In this document: piece by piece, positions 15,501 through 23,219 of the stretch | Layout of the letters: every line of letters starts with the position of its first letter | How positions within the stretch are numbered: position 1 is the first letter of the stretch | Assembly: GCA_945947915.1 (NCBI GenBank) | Contig: CAMEZQ010000013.1 | Coordinates: 1-46,693, forward strand | From: an uncultured Clostridia bacterium | GTDB taxonomy: Bacteria; Bacillota; Clostridia; Oscillospirales; Butyricicoccaceae | Length of the DNA stretch: 46,693 nt | Reading direction: 5' to 3' | Notes under the pieces: generated by a model | What the model was told of the DNA's origin: nothing | The model's input: only the letters and a program-made list of their open reading frames with translations | The model's database searches: none | Translations under genes and position numbers: made by a program

Positions 15501-17735
15501 CGTGCCGCCGGTATGGCGTCGCTGCGCCGCCGCATGGCTCCCTTTGCCCGTCAGGCCGTCCCCGAGGGCGATGGGCTGGCCCGCAGCTTCATGGATCTGG
15601 ATGCCTACGCCTCCCTCTGCCGGCAGGCCGCCGAAACCGACGATCTCTTCGCCGCGCCGGACCACGAGGTCTTCAGCCGTTCGGAACCGGCACTGACGGC
15701 GCTGGCCGAAGAAGCTTCGAAAAGCGCCAGCCGTCTCCATGCGCTGACCGGCGGCGACGATTTCCGCCGGCGCTGCTGCATCAACGCCGGCCTGCTGCCG
15801 CTGGCCGAAAAGCTGGAAGACGCCTTCACCGGTCTTATGGATGCCCTTCAGGCGGCCGACGCGCTGCTGGAGCTGCAGCCTGCCGATCCCCAGGCCGACT
15901 GGACGGCCGAGCTGCGCACCGCCTGCCGGGATATTCGTGACCACGCCGACGAGATGAAAGAATGGATGATCTGGAACGGACTGGCCGAAGAGGCTCGCGG
16001 CGCCGGTCTCGGCCCCGCCGTCGACGCCTATCTGGACGGCGCCGACCACGAAACGGTGGCCGGAAGCTGGCACAAAGCCCTTTACCGCTGCCTGGCCGAG
16101 CAGGCCATCGACGCAAGCGACGTGCTGTGCGGCTTCTCAGGCGCGCTGTTCAATGAAAAGCTGGCCCAGTTCCGCCGCATGGACGAGCGGCTGACGGCGC
16201 TGTCGCGGCAGGAGGCTTTCAGCCGTCTGGCGGCAGGCCTGCCCGATTTCACCGAGGAAGCTTGCGAGGACCCCGAGATCGCCGTGCTGCACCGCGCCAT
16301 CCGCGGCGGCGGCCGGGGCATGAGCATACGCCGGCTGTTTGAGCAGATCCCCGGCCTGCTGGCCCGGCTCTGCCCCTGCATGCTGATGAGCCCCCTGTCG
16401 GCCGCCCAGTATCTGGGCACAACCCATCCGCCCTTCGACCTGGTCATCTTCGACGAGGCCTCCCAGCTGCCCACCTGCCGGGCCGTCGGCGCCCTCTCCC
16501 GGGGCCGCAGCGCCGTCATCGTGGGCGACCCCAACCAGATGCCGCCCACCAGCTTTTTCATGGGCCAGCCCACGGCCGAAGACGACACCGAGGCCGAGGA
16601 CCTGGAAAGCATCCTGGATGACTGCCTGGCCATCCACATGCCCGAGACCCATCTGCTGTGGCACTACCGCAGCCGCCACGAGAGCCTCATCGCCTTTTCC
16701 AACAGCCGCTTCTACGACGGCCGCCTGCTGACCTTCCCCTCTCCCGGCGACCGGGAATCCCGGGTCCGCCTGGTGCATGTCAACGGCGTTTTCGACCGCG
16801 GGCACAGCCGCAGCAATCAGGCCGAGGCCGACGCCGTCGTGACCGAGCTGCGCCGCCGCTGCCACGACCCCGCCCTGCAGGACAAGAGCGTGGGCGTCGT
16901 CACCTTCAACATCCACCAGCAGGACTGCATCGAGAATACCCTCAACGCCGCCTGCGCCGCGGATCCCGAGCTGGACCGCTGGGTCAACCGACCGGACGAG
17001 CCGGTATTTATCAAAAACCTGGAAAACGTCCAGGGCGACGAGCGCGACGTCATTCTTTTCTCGGTGGGCTTCGGCCCCGACGCCGGCGGCCGGATCTATA
17101 TGAACTTCGGCCCCCTCAACCGCGAGGGCGGCTGGCGCCGGCTCAACGTGGCCGTTTCCCGCGCGCGGTGCGAGATGGTGGTCTTTTCCACCCTGCACCC
17201 TGCCGACATCGACCTGGGCCGCACGGCCTCCGAGGGCGTGGCCGCCCTGCGCGCCTTTTTGGAATATGCCGGCGGCCGTCCGCTGGCGCTGACCACGGCA
17301 CAACTGGCCAGACGGCGCGGCCACGGCCAGCCCGGCGGCATCGCCCGCGCCATCTGCCGCGCGCTGGCGGCCAACGGCTACGAAACGGCCTGCGCCGTGG
17401 GACACTCGGCCTGCCGCGTCGATGTGGGCGTCGTCGATCCGGCCCGGCCCGACCGCTATCTGTTGGGCATCCTGCTGGACGGCGAGAGCTATACGGCCGC
17501 CGCCAACACCCGGGACCGGGAGATCGGCCAGACCGCCGTTCTGGAGGATCTGGGCTGGGATCTGCTGCGCGTCTGGTCCATGGACTGGTGGGACAACAGC
17601 GCCAAGGAGCTGCGCCGCATCCTCGACCGGCTCGACCGCCTGCAGACGCCGCTGCCCCAGCCCCAGCCGGCGCCGGCGCCCCTGCCGCCTTCCGGCCTGA
17701 CCAATCGGCTTTACACCCTCTCGGGGCTCCGCTGA
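12534..17735 (+). CDS. DUF4011 SF1 helicase with N-terminal transglutaminase-like region and C-terminal Vsr-like nuclease
   Basis: The product has 1733 residues. In order I see: a beta-rich N-terminus; a segment at about 223-258 (MGTCMDLTLL ... RSHILPGVW) resembling a transglutaminase core, with Cys226 and His252; a DUF4011 signature near 382-404 (WERRLLDLDMRNTLLNMRP); Walker A GPPGTGKSQ with Lys693; Walker B IFDEASQ at 1305-1311 followed by VGDPNQMPP; helicase motifs near LWHYRSRHE, NVQGDERDV and NVAVSRAR; and a C-terminal Vsr/MTES_1575-like endonuclease (CRVDVGVVD with Asp1630, LLDGESY with Asp1649, LGWDLLRVWSMDWWD). DUF4011-helicase-Vsr proteins have been reported as single-protein antiphage candidates. 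No other defence gene is adjacent. A strong AGGAGG site supports the start. Confidence 0.87.
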   Translation: MEQTTNTTGSVVLTLEAAKAFNYALHQNRIPLVRLAEIDNRSGAPLRDVTLSIGTEPAFCRPCVLPIDCIGDGETLRLRTPDLPPDDQYLAGLTEGVRGLLRAELRSKDGALLAQVSRDMQVLAFDEWTGAAFCPEVLAAYVTPNHPAVQKITARAAALLETWTSDPSLDGYQSGSRDRVLLQCAAIYGALQEQNIVYAVPPASFEPTGQRIRLCDAVLDQKMGTCMDLTLLCAACMEAVGLHPLLLLGRSHILPGVWLRENAFPESVGDDLSLVTKRMADGIGEIAAFESTCLSAGGSISFDDACAQAARQLHQAGRLDTVIDIFRARISGVRPLPQRVRGADGWQILREPRGETALTPAPAPLGETVEIVEAPGGEPSRLVQWERRLLDLDMRNTLLNMRPSKTLVPLFAPTLSGLESALTGGSELGILTRPAECPSDRDPKDPEAAREPGPLQPLLEAEFQNGRLRALFSDGELHSHILALSRAARLSLEENGANTLFLALGLLRWYEPKKSAVPHYAPLVLLPVDLVRRSTSGGGYILRLREEEPQMNITLLEMLRQNFDLRIEGLDPLPRRGEHIDLRAVFAVLRQAVMDRKDWDVVETAFLGIFSFSSFVMWNDMRQRRADLLENKVVRSLTEGRLVWPAKTMEKAFQIPESGLLLPLPADASQLRAVAAAVAGESFVLHGPPGTGKSQTITTMIVNALAQGKTVLFVAEKMAALSVVQKRLEEIGVGDFCLELHSSKSRKKDVLGQLQKVSELTRDQAPAAWQKQAEESHALRAELDAYAEALHAAQPCGRPAFLLIGDYEANAQWPDLICLDARWAASLSADDLARLETLLERLTAAARAVGHPAGHPLRYIGRSRYDHRLKARLPQVLDTCEAAAAALEEALSAFTDAAGLPMPHTRADAEALRAAARELPFWLALPAEWTASADPDAYGVRVCRSAMLHALADARKETLLAVWNEPFLRQDGTALLAEWQEISAKWALPRAAGMASLRRRMAPFARQAVPEGDGLARSFMDLDAYASLCRQAAETDDLFAAPDHEVFSRSEPALTALAEEASKSASRLHALTGGDDFRRRCCINAGLLPLAEKLEDAFTGLMDALQAADALLELQPADPQADWTAELRTACRDIRDHADEMKEWMIWNGLAEEARGAGLGPAVDAYLDGADHETVAGSWHKALYRCLAEQAIDASDVLCGFSGALFNEKLAQFRRMDERLTALSRQEAFSRLAAGLPDFTEEACEDPEIAVLHRAIRGGGRGMSIRRLFEQIPGLLARLCPCMLMSPLSAAQYLGTTHPPFDLVIFDEASQLPTCRAVGALSRGRSAVIVGDPNQMPPTSFFMGQPTAEDDTEAEDLESILDDCLAIHMPETHLLWHYRSRHESLIAFSNSRFYDGRLLTFPSPGDRESRVRLVHVNGVFDRGHSRSNQAEADAVVTELRRRCHDPALQDKSVGVVTFNIHQQDCIENTLNAACAADPELDRWVNRPDEPVFIKNLENVQGDERDVILFSVGFGPDAGGRIYMNFGPLNREGGWRRLNVAVSRARCEMVVFSTLHPADIDLGRTASEGVAALRAFLEYAGGRPLALTTAQLARRRGHGQPGGIARAICRALAANGYETACAVGHSACRVDVGVVDPARPDRYLLGILLDGESYTAAANTRDREIGQTAVLEDLGWDLLRVWSMDWWDNSAKELRRILDRLDRLQTPLPQPQPAPAPLPPSGLTNRLYTLSGLR

Positions 17736-17754
17736 GCCGCCGTGAAAAACAGAA

Positions 17755-17788
17755 AACGCCCCGGCCGATATCGGCCGGGGCGTTCTTT
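17755..17788 (+). terminator. Palindromic terminator between the helicase and FUSC-like genes
   Basis: A 30-base perfect palindrome centred on GATATC (AACGCCCCGGCCGAT and its complement) is followed by CTTT. It lies between converging genes and probably serves both. Confidence 0.8.
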
Positions 17789-17795
17789 GCGCCGT

Positions 17796-18329
17796 TTACT
17801 TTTTATTTTTGATATGCAGCCATTTTTCCATGCGTTCGCGGGTCAGGAGCTGATTGACGCAGATGGCGATGATGACGCCGATGCCGGTATCCAGCATACG
17901 GTCGAGGGCATACCGCACATGATCGGCCGGCGTGTTGAACAGAATGATGCACAGCACGACGCTGCCCGGCTGGACGCCGCCGGGCCAGCGGAAATAGACC
18001 GACAGGCTGACCAGCGCCACAATGCCCACGAAGATCAGCGGAAGGCGGAAGAAATAATTGCCCTCGGGGAAGATCCAATGCTCGACTTCCCACAGCCCCA
18101 GACCGATGAAGCCGCCCAGAACGGTGCCGATCAGGCGGTTGCCGCCGCCCAGAATGGAATTGTCCAGGTCGCTGCCCAGGCCGAAAACGGCGCCAATGCA
18201 GGCAAAGGTGGGATTGCGGCTGGAGAATGCGTACAGAAGCGCGGTCAGGGTGGCTGCGATGGCCGTCTTGATGCTCCGCAGGCCAAGCCCGCCGAAAGGC
18301 GCGTGCACGGCAGAAACGCGTTTGTCCAT
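17796..18329 (-). CDS. FUSC/aromatic acid exporter-like membrane protein
   Basis: The 177-aa protein looks like a short FUSC (aromatic acid exporter N-terminal) protein. It has a GLRSIKTAIAATL first segment, then RNPTFACIGAVFGLGSDLDNSI, GTVLGGFIGL and further hydrophobic segments, about five to six in all. The terminal LTRERMEKWLHIKNKK is a basic cytosolic tail. Full-size family members carry a larger cytosolic domain that is absent here. The substrate is unknown. AGAGAGGTAA provides the ribosome-binding site on the minus strand. Confidence 0.75.
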   Translation of the reverse strand: MDKRVSAVHAPFGGLGLRSIKTAIAATLTALLYAFSSRNPTFACIGAVFGLGSDLDNSILGGGNRLIGTVLGGFIGLGLWEVEHWIFPEGNYFFRLPLIFVGIVALVSLSVYFRWPGGVQPGSVVLCIILFNTPADHVRYALDRMLDTGIGVIIAICVNQLLTRERMEKWLHIKNKK

Positions 18330-18503
18330 ATGTAATTTACCTCTCTTCGGATCCCCTTTTCCAAAAACGGCCGGGGATCATCTTTTCCGCAGCAAATCAT
18401 AGCACAGCGGCAATAAAATAGCATCGGCATTTCCGGCAGAAATCCGCCGGTCTTTTTAAAAATTCTTGTCTAATTCTTTACATAGCCGCAAAAAGGCGGA
18501 AAG

Positions 18504-18530
18504 AAAGGGCGGAGACACGCTCCGCCCTTT
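18504..18530 (-). terminator. Terminator of the spore-protein gene
   Basis: AAAGGGCGGAG, loop ACACG, CTCCGCCCTTT. It lies 15 bases past the minus-strand stop codon. Confidence 0.75.
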
Positions 18531-18544
18531 CCGCACCCTTCAGC

Positions 18545-18745
18545 TTACAGCTGGTTTTCGGCCTTTTCGACCAGCTTCTTGACCATCTGGCCGCCAATGG
18601 AACCGGCCTGCTTGGAGGTCAGGTCGCCGTTGTAGCCTTCCTTCAGATTGATGCCGACCTCGCGGGCGGTCTCCATTTTGAAGTTGTGCAGGGCATTCTT
18701 GGCTTCGGGGGACAGGTTGGACTTATTGCTGCTATAACTTGCCAT
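18545..18745 (-). CDS. Alpha/beta-type small acid-soluble spore protein
   Basis: The 66-aa protein carries the SASP signatures: an N-terminal LSPEAKNALHNFKMETAREVGI, with the Glu-Thr-Ala-Glu-like germination protease site altered to ETAREVGI, and the C-terminal DLTSKQAGSIGGQMVKKLVE. These proteins coat spore DNA and protect it from UV and chemicals. It is good evidence that the organism belongs to an endospore-forming line. AAAGGAG precedes the ATG. Expression would be expected in the forespore under sigma G, but I could not find a clear sigma-G promoter. Confidence 0.95.
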   Translation of the reverse strand: MASYSSNKSNLSPEAKNALHNFKMETAREVGINLKEGYNGDLTSKQAGSIGGQMVKKLVEKAENQL

Positions 18746-18780
18746 GATCGTTGACTCCTTTGGTTTTCTTCTTTTCAGTG

Positions 18781-18838
18781 GCCTTTACCGTTTCCGGTCA
18801 CGATGCCGGCAGGGCAGGGGATCAAAAACGGTAAAGGC
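18781..18838. repeat. Inverted repeat upstream of the spore-protein gene
   Basis: GCCTTTACCGTTT (18781-18793) and its exact complement AAACGGTAAAGGC (18826-18838) are separated by 32 bases. It lies in the 239-base gap between the SASP gene and the next minus-strand gene. It could be a terminator for the upstream transcript or a binding site. Confidence 0.5.
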
Positions 18839-18984
18839 TTTTATTGGATCGCCCCGGGCGTCTGCCCCGGGCTGCGTGCTTATTATCTGCCGCGCCGGGC
18901 GTCGTATGCCAGACAATTTATGGCATTGACCGTATCGGCCAGCACAGACGTCAGATATCGAAGCACCGCAGGCGGGGGTTCCCT

Positions 18985-19149
18985 TCAGGAGAGCTTGTCG
19001 GTCATCTGCTCCATGGCGCGCACGGCCCGCTTGGCCTGTGTCTTGAGCTGGCGGCTGCTGATGCCGCCCATCTCGTGGGCCGCGTAGCCGGCAGCGAGGC
19101 CGATGGCGGCGCCGGCGGCTATGCCTATGATCGTATTCGCTGTTTTCAT
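18985..19149 (-). CDS. Small glycine-rich single-span protein, unknown
   Basis: A 54-aa protein starts MKTANTIIGIAAGAAIGLAA. It has one glycine/alanine-rich hydrophobic span at about residues 7-24 (glycine-zipper-like) and an amphipathic basic tail (LKTQAKRAVRAMEQMTDKLS). The start at 19149 is favoured by GGGAGGTG eight bases upstream. An in-frame GTG further upstream lies inside that ribosome-binding site and is unlikely. I do not recognise the family; YtxH-like small proteins look similar. Its neighbours are spore-related or unknown. Confidence 0.65.
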   Translation of the reverse strand: MKTANTIIGIAAGAAIGLAAGYAAHEMGGISSRQLKTQAKRAVRAMEQMTDKLS

Positions 19150-19230
19150 GTTTTCAACACCTCCCACCTAAAGGATGCCCCAAAACCGCCGCGGCTTGCC
19201 CGGAGATTCCTGTCAGCGCTGGATAAAACC

Positions 19231-19386
19231 TCACTGCTGATGCTCCTGCCGCCAGCGGTATTCCTCCGAAAGGCTTTCCCGGTCGGGCCAGGGCACGCCG
19301 TAAGGGCCTTTGCGGTCAGGCCGCATGCCGGCCGGCGGGATCTGATTGGCCGCAGGCCGGGCCTTGGGCTTCACGCGTTTCGCCAT
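19231..19386 (-). CDS. Small basic hypothetical protein
   Basis: A 51-aa ORF starts MAKRVKPKARPAANQIPP and contains the Pro/Gly-rich segment KGPYGVPWPD before a charged C-terminus. GAAGGTG stands about ten bases before the ATG, which supports translation. The open frame extends farther upstream into the prfA leader, but the ribosome-binding site marks the ATG at 19386. Family unknown. Confidence 0.55.
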   Translation of the reverse strand: MAKRVKPKARPAANQIPPAGMRPDRKGPYGVPWPDRESLSEEYRWRQEHQQ

Positions 19387-19422
19387 ATTTTTTCTGCACC
19401 TTCTTTCATATTCTGATACAAA

Positions 19423-19451
19423 TTGAATTTTTCCCGCAAATGCGGTATAAT
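19423..19451 (+). promoter_or_regulatory. Predicted promoter of prfA
   Basis: TTGAAT (19423-19428), a 17-base spacer and a perfect TATAAT (19446-19451), about 47 bases before the ATG. Confidence 0.85.
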
Positions 19452-19497
19452 ATAAAAGCTTATATTTGATTTTGAAAAATACTGTGAGGACTGAAAT

Positions 19498-20565
19498 ATG
19501 CTGGAAAAACTTGCCGCCGTCGAAGCCCGGCTGCTGGAGATCGAGGAGGCGCTGCATCAGAGCGATCTGTACAGCGACCCCCAGCGCGCCGCCGCCCTGC
19601 TGCGCGAACAGAAGGAGCTGACCCCCGTCGTCGAGACCTACCGCAGCTATAAGGCCGCCATGGAGGACCTGGAAACAGCCCGGGAGCTGCTGCACGACGA
19701 CGATCCCGATATGCGCGACCTGGCCTTTTCCGAGGTCGAGGCCGCCCGCGGCCGCATGGCCGACCTGGAAGCCCAGCTGCGCGTCCTGCTGCTGCCCCGG
19801 GACGCCAACGACGACAAAAACGTCATCGTCGAGATCCGCGGCGGCGTCGGCGGCGAGGAAGCCGCCCTCTTTGCCGCCGACCTTTTCCGCATGTATTCCA
19901 TGTATGCCGAGCGGCGGCGCTTTTCAGTGGAGGTCATGAACCTCAACGAAACCGAGATCGGCGGCATCAAGGAGATCAGCTTTCTCGTGGAAGGCAGAGG
20001 GGCCTGGGCGCGCTTCAAATACGAAAGCGGCGCCCACCGGGTCCAGCGCGTGCCGGCCACCGAGAGCGCCGGACGCATCCACACCTCAGCCGTCACCGTG
20101 GCCGTGCTGCCCGAGGCCGAGGAAGTGGAGATCGAGATCAACCCCGCCGACCTGCAGATCGACACCTTCCGCTCGGGCGGCGCCGGCGGCCAGCACGTCA
20201 ACAAGACCGAGTCGGCCATCCGCATCACCCACCTGCCCACCGGCGTGGTGGTGGAATGTCAGGACGAGCGCTCGCAATATAAAAACAAAGACCGCGCCAT
20301 GAAGATCCTGCGCTCCAAGCTCTACGAGGCCAAGCAGGCCGAGCTGGAAAAGGAGCGGGCCGGCGAACGCCGCTCCCAGGTGGGCTCCGGCGACCGTTCC
20401 GAGCGCATCCGCACCTATAATTATCCCCAGAGCCGCGTGACCGACCACCGCATCGGTCTGACCCTGCACAAGCTGGATCAGATCATGGACGGCGACCTGG
20501 ATGAGCTGATCGACGCCCTGACGGCGGCCGACCAGGCCGAAAAGCTCCGCGGGCAGCAGATGTGA
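19498..20565 (+). CDS. prfA: Peptide chain release factor 1
   Basis: The 355-aa product is RF1, which recognises UAA and UAG stop codons and releases the finished peptide. The catalytic GGQ is at residues 230-232 within [16 protein letters not shown]. The codon-recognition tripeptide lies in [14 protein letters not shown] and marks it as RF1 rather than RF2. RF1 does not read UGA, so it does not compete for the selenocysteine codon of selD. Next come a Sua5-CoaE gene and a tepA-like gene. A prfA-Sua5 neighbourhood is common in Firmicutes, where the enclosed functions are translation and tRNA modification. Confidence 0.97.
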   Translation: MLEKLAAVEARLLEIEEALHQSDLYSDPQRAAALLREQKELTPVVETYRSYKAAMEDLETARELLHDDDPDMRDLAFSEVEAARGRMADLEAQLRVLLLPRDANDDKNVIVEIRGGVGGEEAALFAADLFRMYSMYAERRRFSVEVMNLNETEIGGIKEISFLVEGRGAWARFKYESGAHRVQRVPATESAGRIHTSAVTVAVLPEAEEVEIEINPADLQIDTFRSGGAGGQHVNKTESAIRITHLPTGVVVECQDERSQYKNKDRAMKILRSKLYEAKQAELEKERAGERRSQVGSGDRSERIRTYNYPQSRVTDHRIGLTLHKLDQIMDGDLDELIDALTAADQAEKLRGQQM

Positions 20566-20609
20566 CCCGCCGTATCTTCTCTGTTTTTTTGGAAAGAAGG
20601 CTTATCATT

Positions 20610-22250
20610 ATGGAAACCAAAGTCCGCAAGGGCTGCGAAGAAAGCTACCGGGAAGCTGCCCGGCTGCTTCTGTCCGGCGACATCGTCTCCATCCCCACCG
20701 AAACCGTCTACGGCCTGGCGGCCAACGCCATGGATCCACAGGCTGTGGAAAAGATCTTTGCCGCCAAGGGCCGCCCGCAGGACAATCCCCTCATCGTCCA
20801 TATCGCCGATCTCCGCCAGCTGCCGCTGGTGGCGTCTGCCGTGCCCGACAGCGCCCTGCGGCTGGCCGAAACCTTCTGGCCCGGCCCGCTGACCATGATC
20901 CTGCCCCGCAGCGCCGCCATCCCCGATGTGGTGACGGCCGGGCTGGACACCGTGGGCGTGCGCATGCCGGCCCACAAGGGCGCCCGGCGCATCATCGAGC
21001 TTTCGGCGCCGCTGGCCGCCCCCTCCTCCAATACCTCGGGCAAGCCTTCGCCCACATCGGCCGGCCACGTCTACGACGACCTCCACGGCCGCATCCCGCT
21101 GATCATCGACGGCGGCCGCTGCGCGGTGGGCGTGGAATCGACGGTGGTCGACATGACCGGCGAAACCCCCCGTGTGCTGCGCCCCGGCGCCATCACCGAG
21201 GAGATGATCGCCGCCGTCCTGGGCCGGGCCGACACCGACCGGGCTGCCAAAAAGGGCCTGCGCGCCGGGGAAAAGCCCCGTTCTCCCGGCATGGCTTACC
21301 GCCACTACGCGCCCGTTGCCCCCATCACCCTCTACGAAGGGGCGCCCGAAGATACTTTTCATAAGATCTGCGGCGCTTACCGGCCCGAAGACGCCATTCT
21401 ATGCTTTGATGAATACCGTCCCCGCTTCCGGGAGATGGGCTTCCGGCGAGTCTATTCCCTGGGCCCTTCCTGGGACCATCACGCCCATGACCGCCGGCTC
21501 TTCGCCGCCCTGCGGCGCTTCGATTCCACCCGGGCCGCGCGCATCCACGCCCAGTGTCCCCGGGAGTACGGCGCCGGCGAAGGGGCCGTCAACCGGCTGC
21601 GCAAATCGGCCGGCTTCGTCTGTGTGCGCTGCACCGACAGGCAGATCATCGGTCTGACCGGCGGCACCGGCGCCGGCAAAGGTCTTTTTTGCCAGTATGT
21701 CCAGGCCCTGCGGCCCGACGTGCGGGTCATCGATACCGACGCCGTCTATCACGGCCTGCTGGAGGACCCCCAAAGCGGTCTGACCGAAGCCCTGCTGGCC
21801 CTCTTCCCCGACGCCGGCCGGAACGGACGCATCGACCGCGCGGCGCTGGCCGACATCGTTTTTCACGACGTGGAAAAGCTGGATGCCCTCAACCGCGTTT
21901 CCCACAGCGCCGTGCTCCAGGCCTGCCTGGAGGAGATCGCCGCCTGCCCCGCCGCCTGCGTGCTGCTGGATGTGCCGCTGCTCTTCCAGAGCGGCATGGA
22001 CCGCATCTGCACCATGACGGTGGGCCTGCTGGCCGACCGGAAAGATACCTTGCGCCGCATCCTCAGCCGGGACGGTCTGACGGCGGAGCAGGCCCGGGCA
22101 CGCATGGCCAATCAGCCGCGGGATACATATTATGTAAACCATTGTGATCTGACCCTCCGCAACGGCGGCAGCCGGGAAGATCTGGAAAGAGCCGCGAAGG
22201 ATTTCTGCCGGCGCTATCTGCCGGCGCCCGCCGCGGCCGCCGACCTGTAA
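20610..22250 (+). CDS. Fusion: threonylcarbamoyl-AMP synthase (Sua5) and dephospho-CoA kinase (CoaE)
   Basis: The 546-aa protein joins two enzymes. Residues 1 to about 200 are a YrdC domain (IPTETVYGLAANA, KGRPQDNPLIVHI, ESTVVDMTGETPRVLRPG), which makes threonylcarbamoyl-AMP for tRNA t6A. The linker SPGMAYRHYAPVAP and the region to about 335 match the Sua5 C-terminal domain. From about residue 345 to the end it is CoaE-like: LTGGTGAGKG (351-358), VIDTDAVYHGLL and VLLDVPLLFQSG, the last step of CoA synthesis. The P-loop has Gly358 where CoaE normally has Ser. The ATG at 20610 follows AGAAGG; the open frame extends upstream to 20562 without homology. The frame runs through with no stop, so this is a true fusion in this sequence. 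Confidence 0.88.
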   Translation: METKVRKGCEESYREAARLLLSGDIVSIPTETVYGLAANAMDPQAVEKIFAAKGRPQDNPLIVHIADLRQLPLVASAVPDSALRLAETFWPGPLTMILPRSAAIPDVVTAGLDTVGVRMPAHKGARRIIELSAPLAAPSSNTSGKPSPTSAGHVYDDLHGRIPLIIDGGRCAVGVESTVVDMTGETPRVLRPGAITEEMIAAVLGRADTDRAAKKGLRAGEKPRSPGMAYRHYAPVAPITLYEGAPEDTFHKICGAYRPEDAILCFDEYRPRFREMGFRRVYSLGPSWDHHAHDRRLFAALRRFDSTRAARIHAQCPREYGAGEGAVNRLRKSAGFVCVRCTDRQIIGLTGGTGAGKGLFCQYVQALRPDVRVIDTDAVYHGLLEDPQSGLTEALLALFPDAGRNGRIDRAALADIVFHDVEKLDALNRVSHSAVLQACLEEIAACPAACVLLDVPLLFQSGMDRICTMTVGLLADRKDTLRRILSRDGLTAEQARARMANQPRDTYYVNHCDLTLRNGGSREDLERAAKDFCRRYLPAPAAAADL

Positions 22251-22291
22251 CATCGCCGGCACATCGCCAAAATCTCACAGTCATAACCCAT

Positions 22292-22328
22292 CACCCCCGG
22301 GAGAAACTACTTTCCGGGGGTGTTTTTT
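22292..22328 (+). terminator. Terminator hairpin overlapping the tepA-like ribosome-binding site
   Basis: CACCCCCGG pairs with CCGGGGGTG around a 13-base loop and is followed by six T residues. The ATG of the next gene comes immediately after the T tract. The right arm, GGGGGTG, is the only candidate Shine-Dalgarno for that gene, so the hairpin may control its translation too. Confidence 0.75.
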
Positions 22329-23012
22329 ATGCAGCATCAAGACCAAAGCGATATCGACAGAGAAAGAGAACGGGAAACGCCGCCGGCGCCCGACGGCCAG
22401 GCGTCCATGGGCCGCCTGCACTGCCTGACCATCATCGGCCAGATCGAGGGCCACATCGAGCTGGGCGGCCAGACCAAAACCACCAAATACGAGCATATCC
22501 TGCCGCTGCTGACGGCCATCGAGGAGGATCCGGCCATCGACGGCCTGCTCATCCTGCTCAACACCGTGGGCGGCGACGTGGAGGCCGGCCTGGCCATCGC
22601 CGAGCTGATCTCGGGGATGCGCAAGCCCACCGTTTCGCTGGTGCTGGGCGGCGGCCATTCCATCGGCGTGCCGCTGGCCGTATCGGCCCGGCGGAGCTTC
22701 ATCGCCCCCACCGCTTCGATGACCCTGCACCCGGTGCGCATGTCGGGCACCGTCATGGCCATCCCGCAGACGATGGAGTATTTCCGCCGGATCGAGGAAC
22801 GGGTGATCGGCTTCATCTGCAGCCAGAGCCGCATCCAGCCCGACCGGCTGCGCGCCCTCATGCGCCGGACCGACCAGCTGCTGGGCGACGTGGGCAGCGT
22901 CATCTACGGCCGGGAGGCCGTCGAGCTGGGGCTCTGCGACGCGGTGGGCAGCCTGCGGGACGCCCTCGACTGCCTGCGCGGACTGATCAAGGAGGAACAG
23001 CAGAATGGATAA
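22329..23012 (+). CDS. tepA: TepA-like ClpP-family serine protease
   Basis: The 227-aa protein belongs to the ClpP/crotonase fold group and is closest to TepA (YmfB) of Bacillus. The segment GLLILLNTVGGDVEAGLAIAE is followed by GGGHSIGVPLAVSA with the presumed nucleophile Ser111. TLHPVRMSG then brings His134. The Bacillus homologue has been linked to spore outgrowth and breakdown of SASPs, which fits the SASP gene 3.6 kb away. Its first 20 residues are acidic and polar and not conserved. The start follows the T tract of the preceding terminator. The stop overlaps the start of a 59-aa ORF. Confidence 0.82.
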   Translation: MQHQDQSDIDRERERETPPAPDGQASMGRLHCLTIIGQIEGHIELGGQTKTTKYEHILPLLTAIEEDPAIDGLLILLNTVGGDVEAGLAIAELISGMRKPTVSLVLGGGHSIGVPLAVSARRSFIAPTASMTLHPVRMSGTVMAIPQTMEYFRRIEERVIGFICSQSRIQPDRLRALMRRTDQLLGDVGSVIYGREAVELGLCDAVGSLRDALDCLRGLIKEEQQNG

Positions 23013-23184
23013 CTATTCGACCGACCGTTTGCCCTACAACATGCTCTTTCCCGAGACCTTCGCCTTTCCCCTCATCCGGGAAAGCGGCCTGCCCAAGGAG
23101 TTCCAGGGCGTGCAGAACGAGCGCGCGCTGACCCACTGGCTCTATACGCTGGATTTTGACTACGCCTTTCCCCTGTGGATGTGA
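23005..23184 (+). CDS. Small protein translationally coupled to the tepA-like gene
   Basis: A 59-aa ORF begins MDNYSTDRLPYNMLFPETFA and ends TLDFDYAFPLWM. Its ATG overlaps the tepA-like stop codon, and AAGGAGGA lies eight bases upstream inside the preceding gene, a typical coupled start. It is rich in aromatic and acidic residues and has no transmembrane span. I do not recognise the family. Coupling suggests it is made together with the protease and could be a partner or adaptor. Confidence 0.6.
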   Translation: MDNYSTDRLPYNMLFPETFAFPLIRESGLPKEFQGVQNERALTHWLYTLDFDYAFPLWM

Positions 23185-23219
23185 CCCACGCGGCGGGACG
23201 AAAAAATTTTTCCGCCCTC

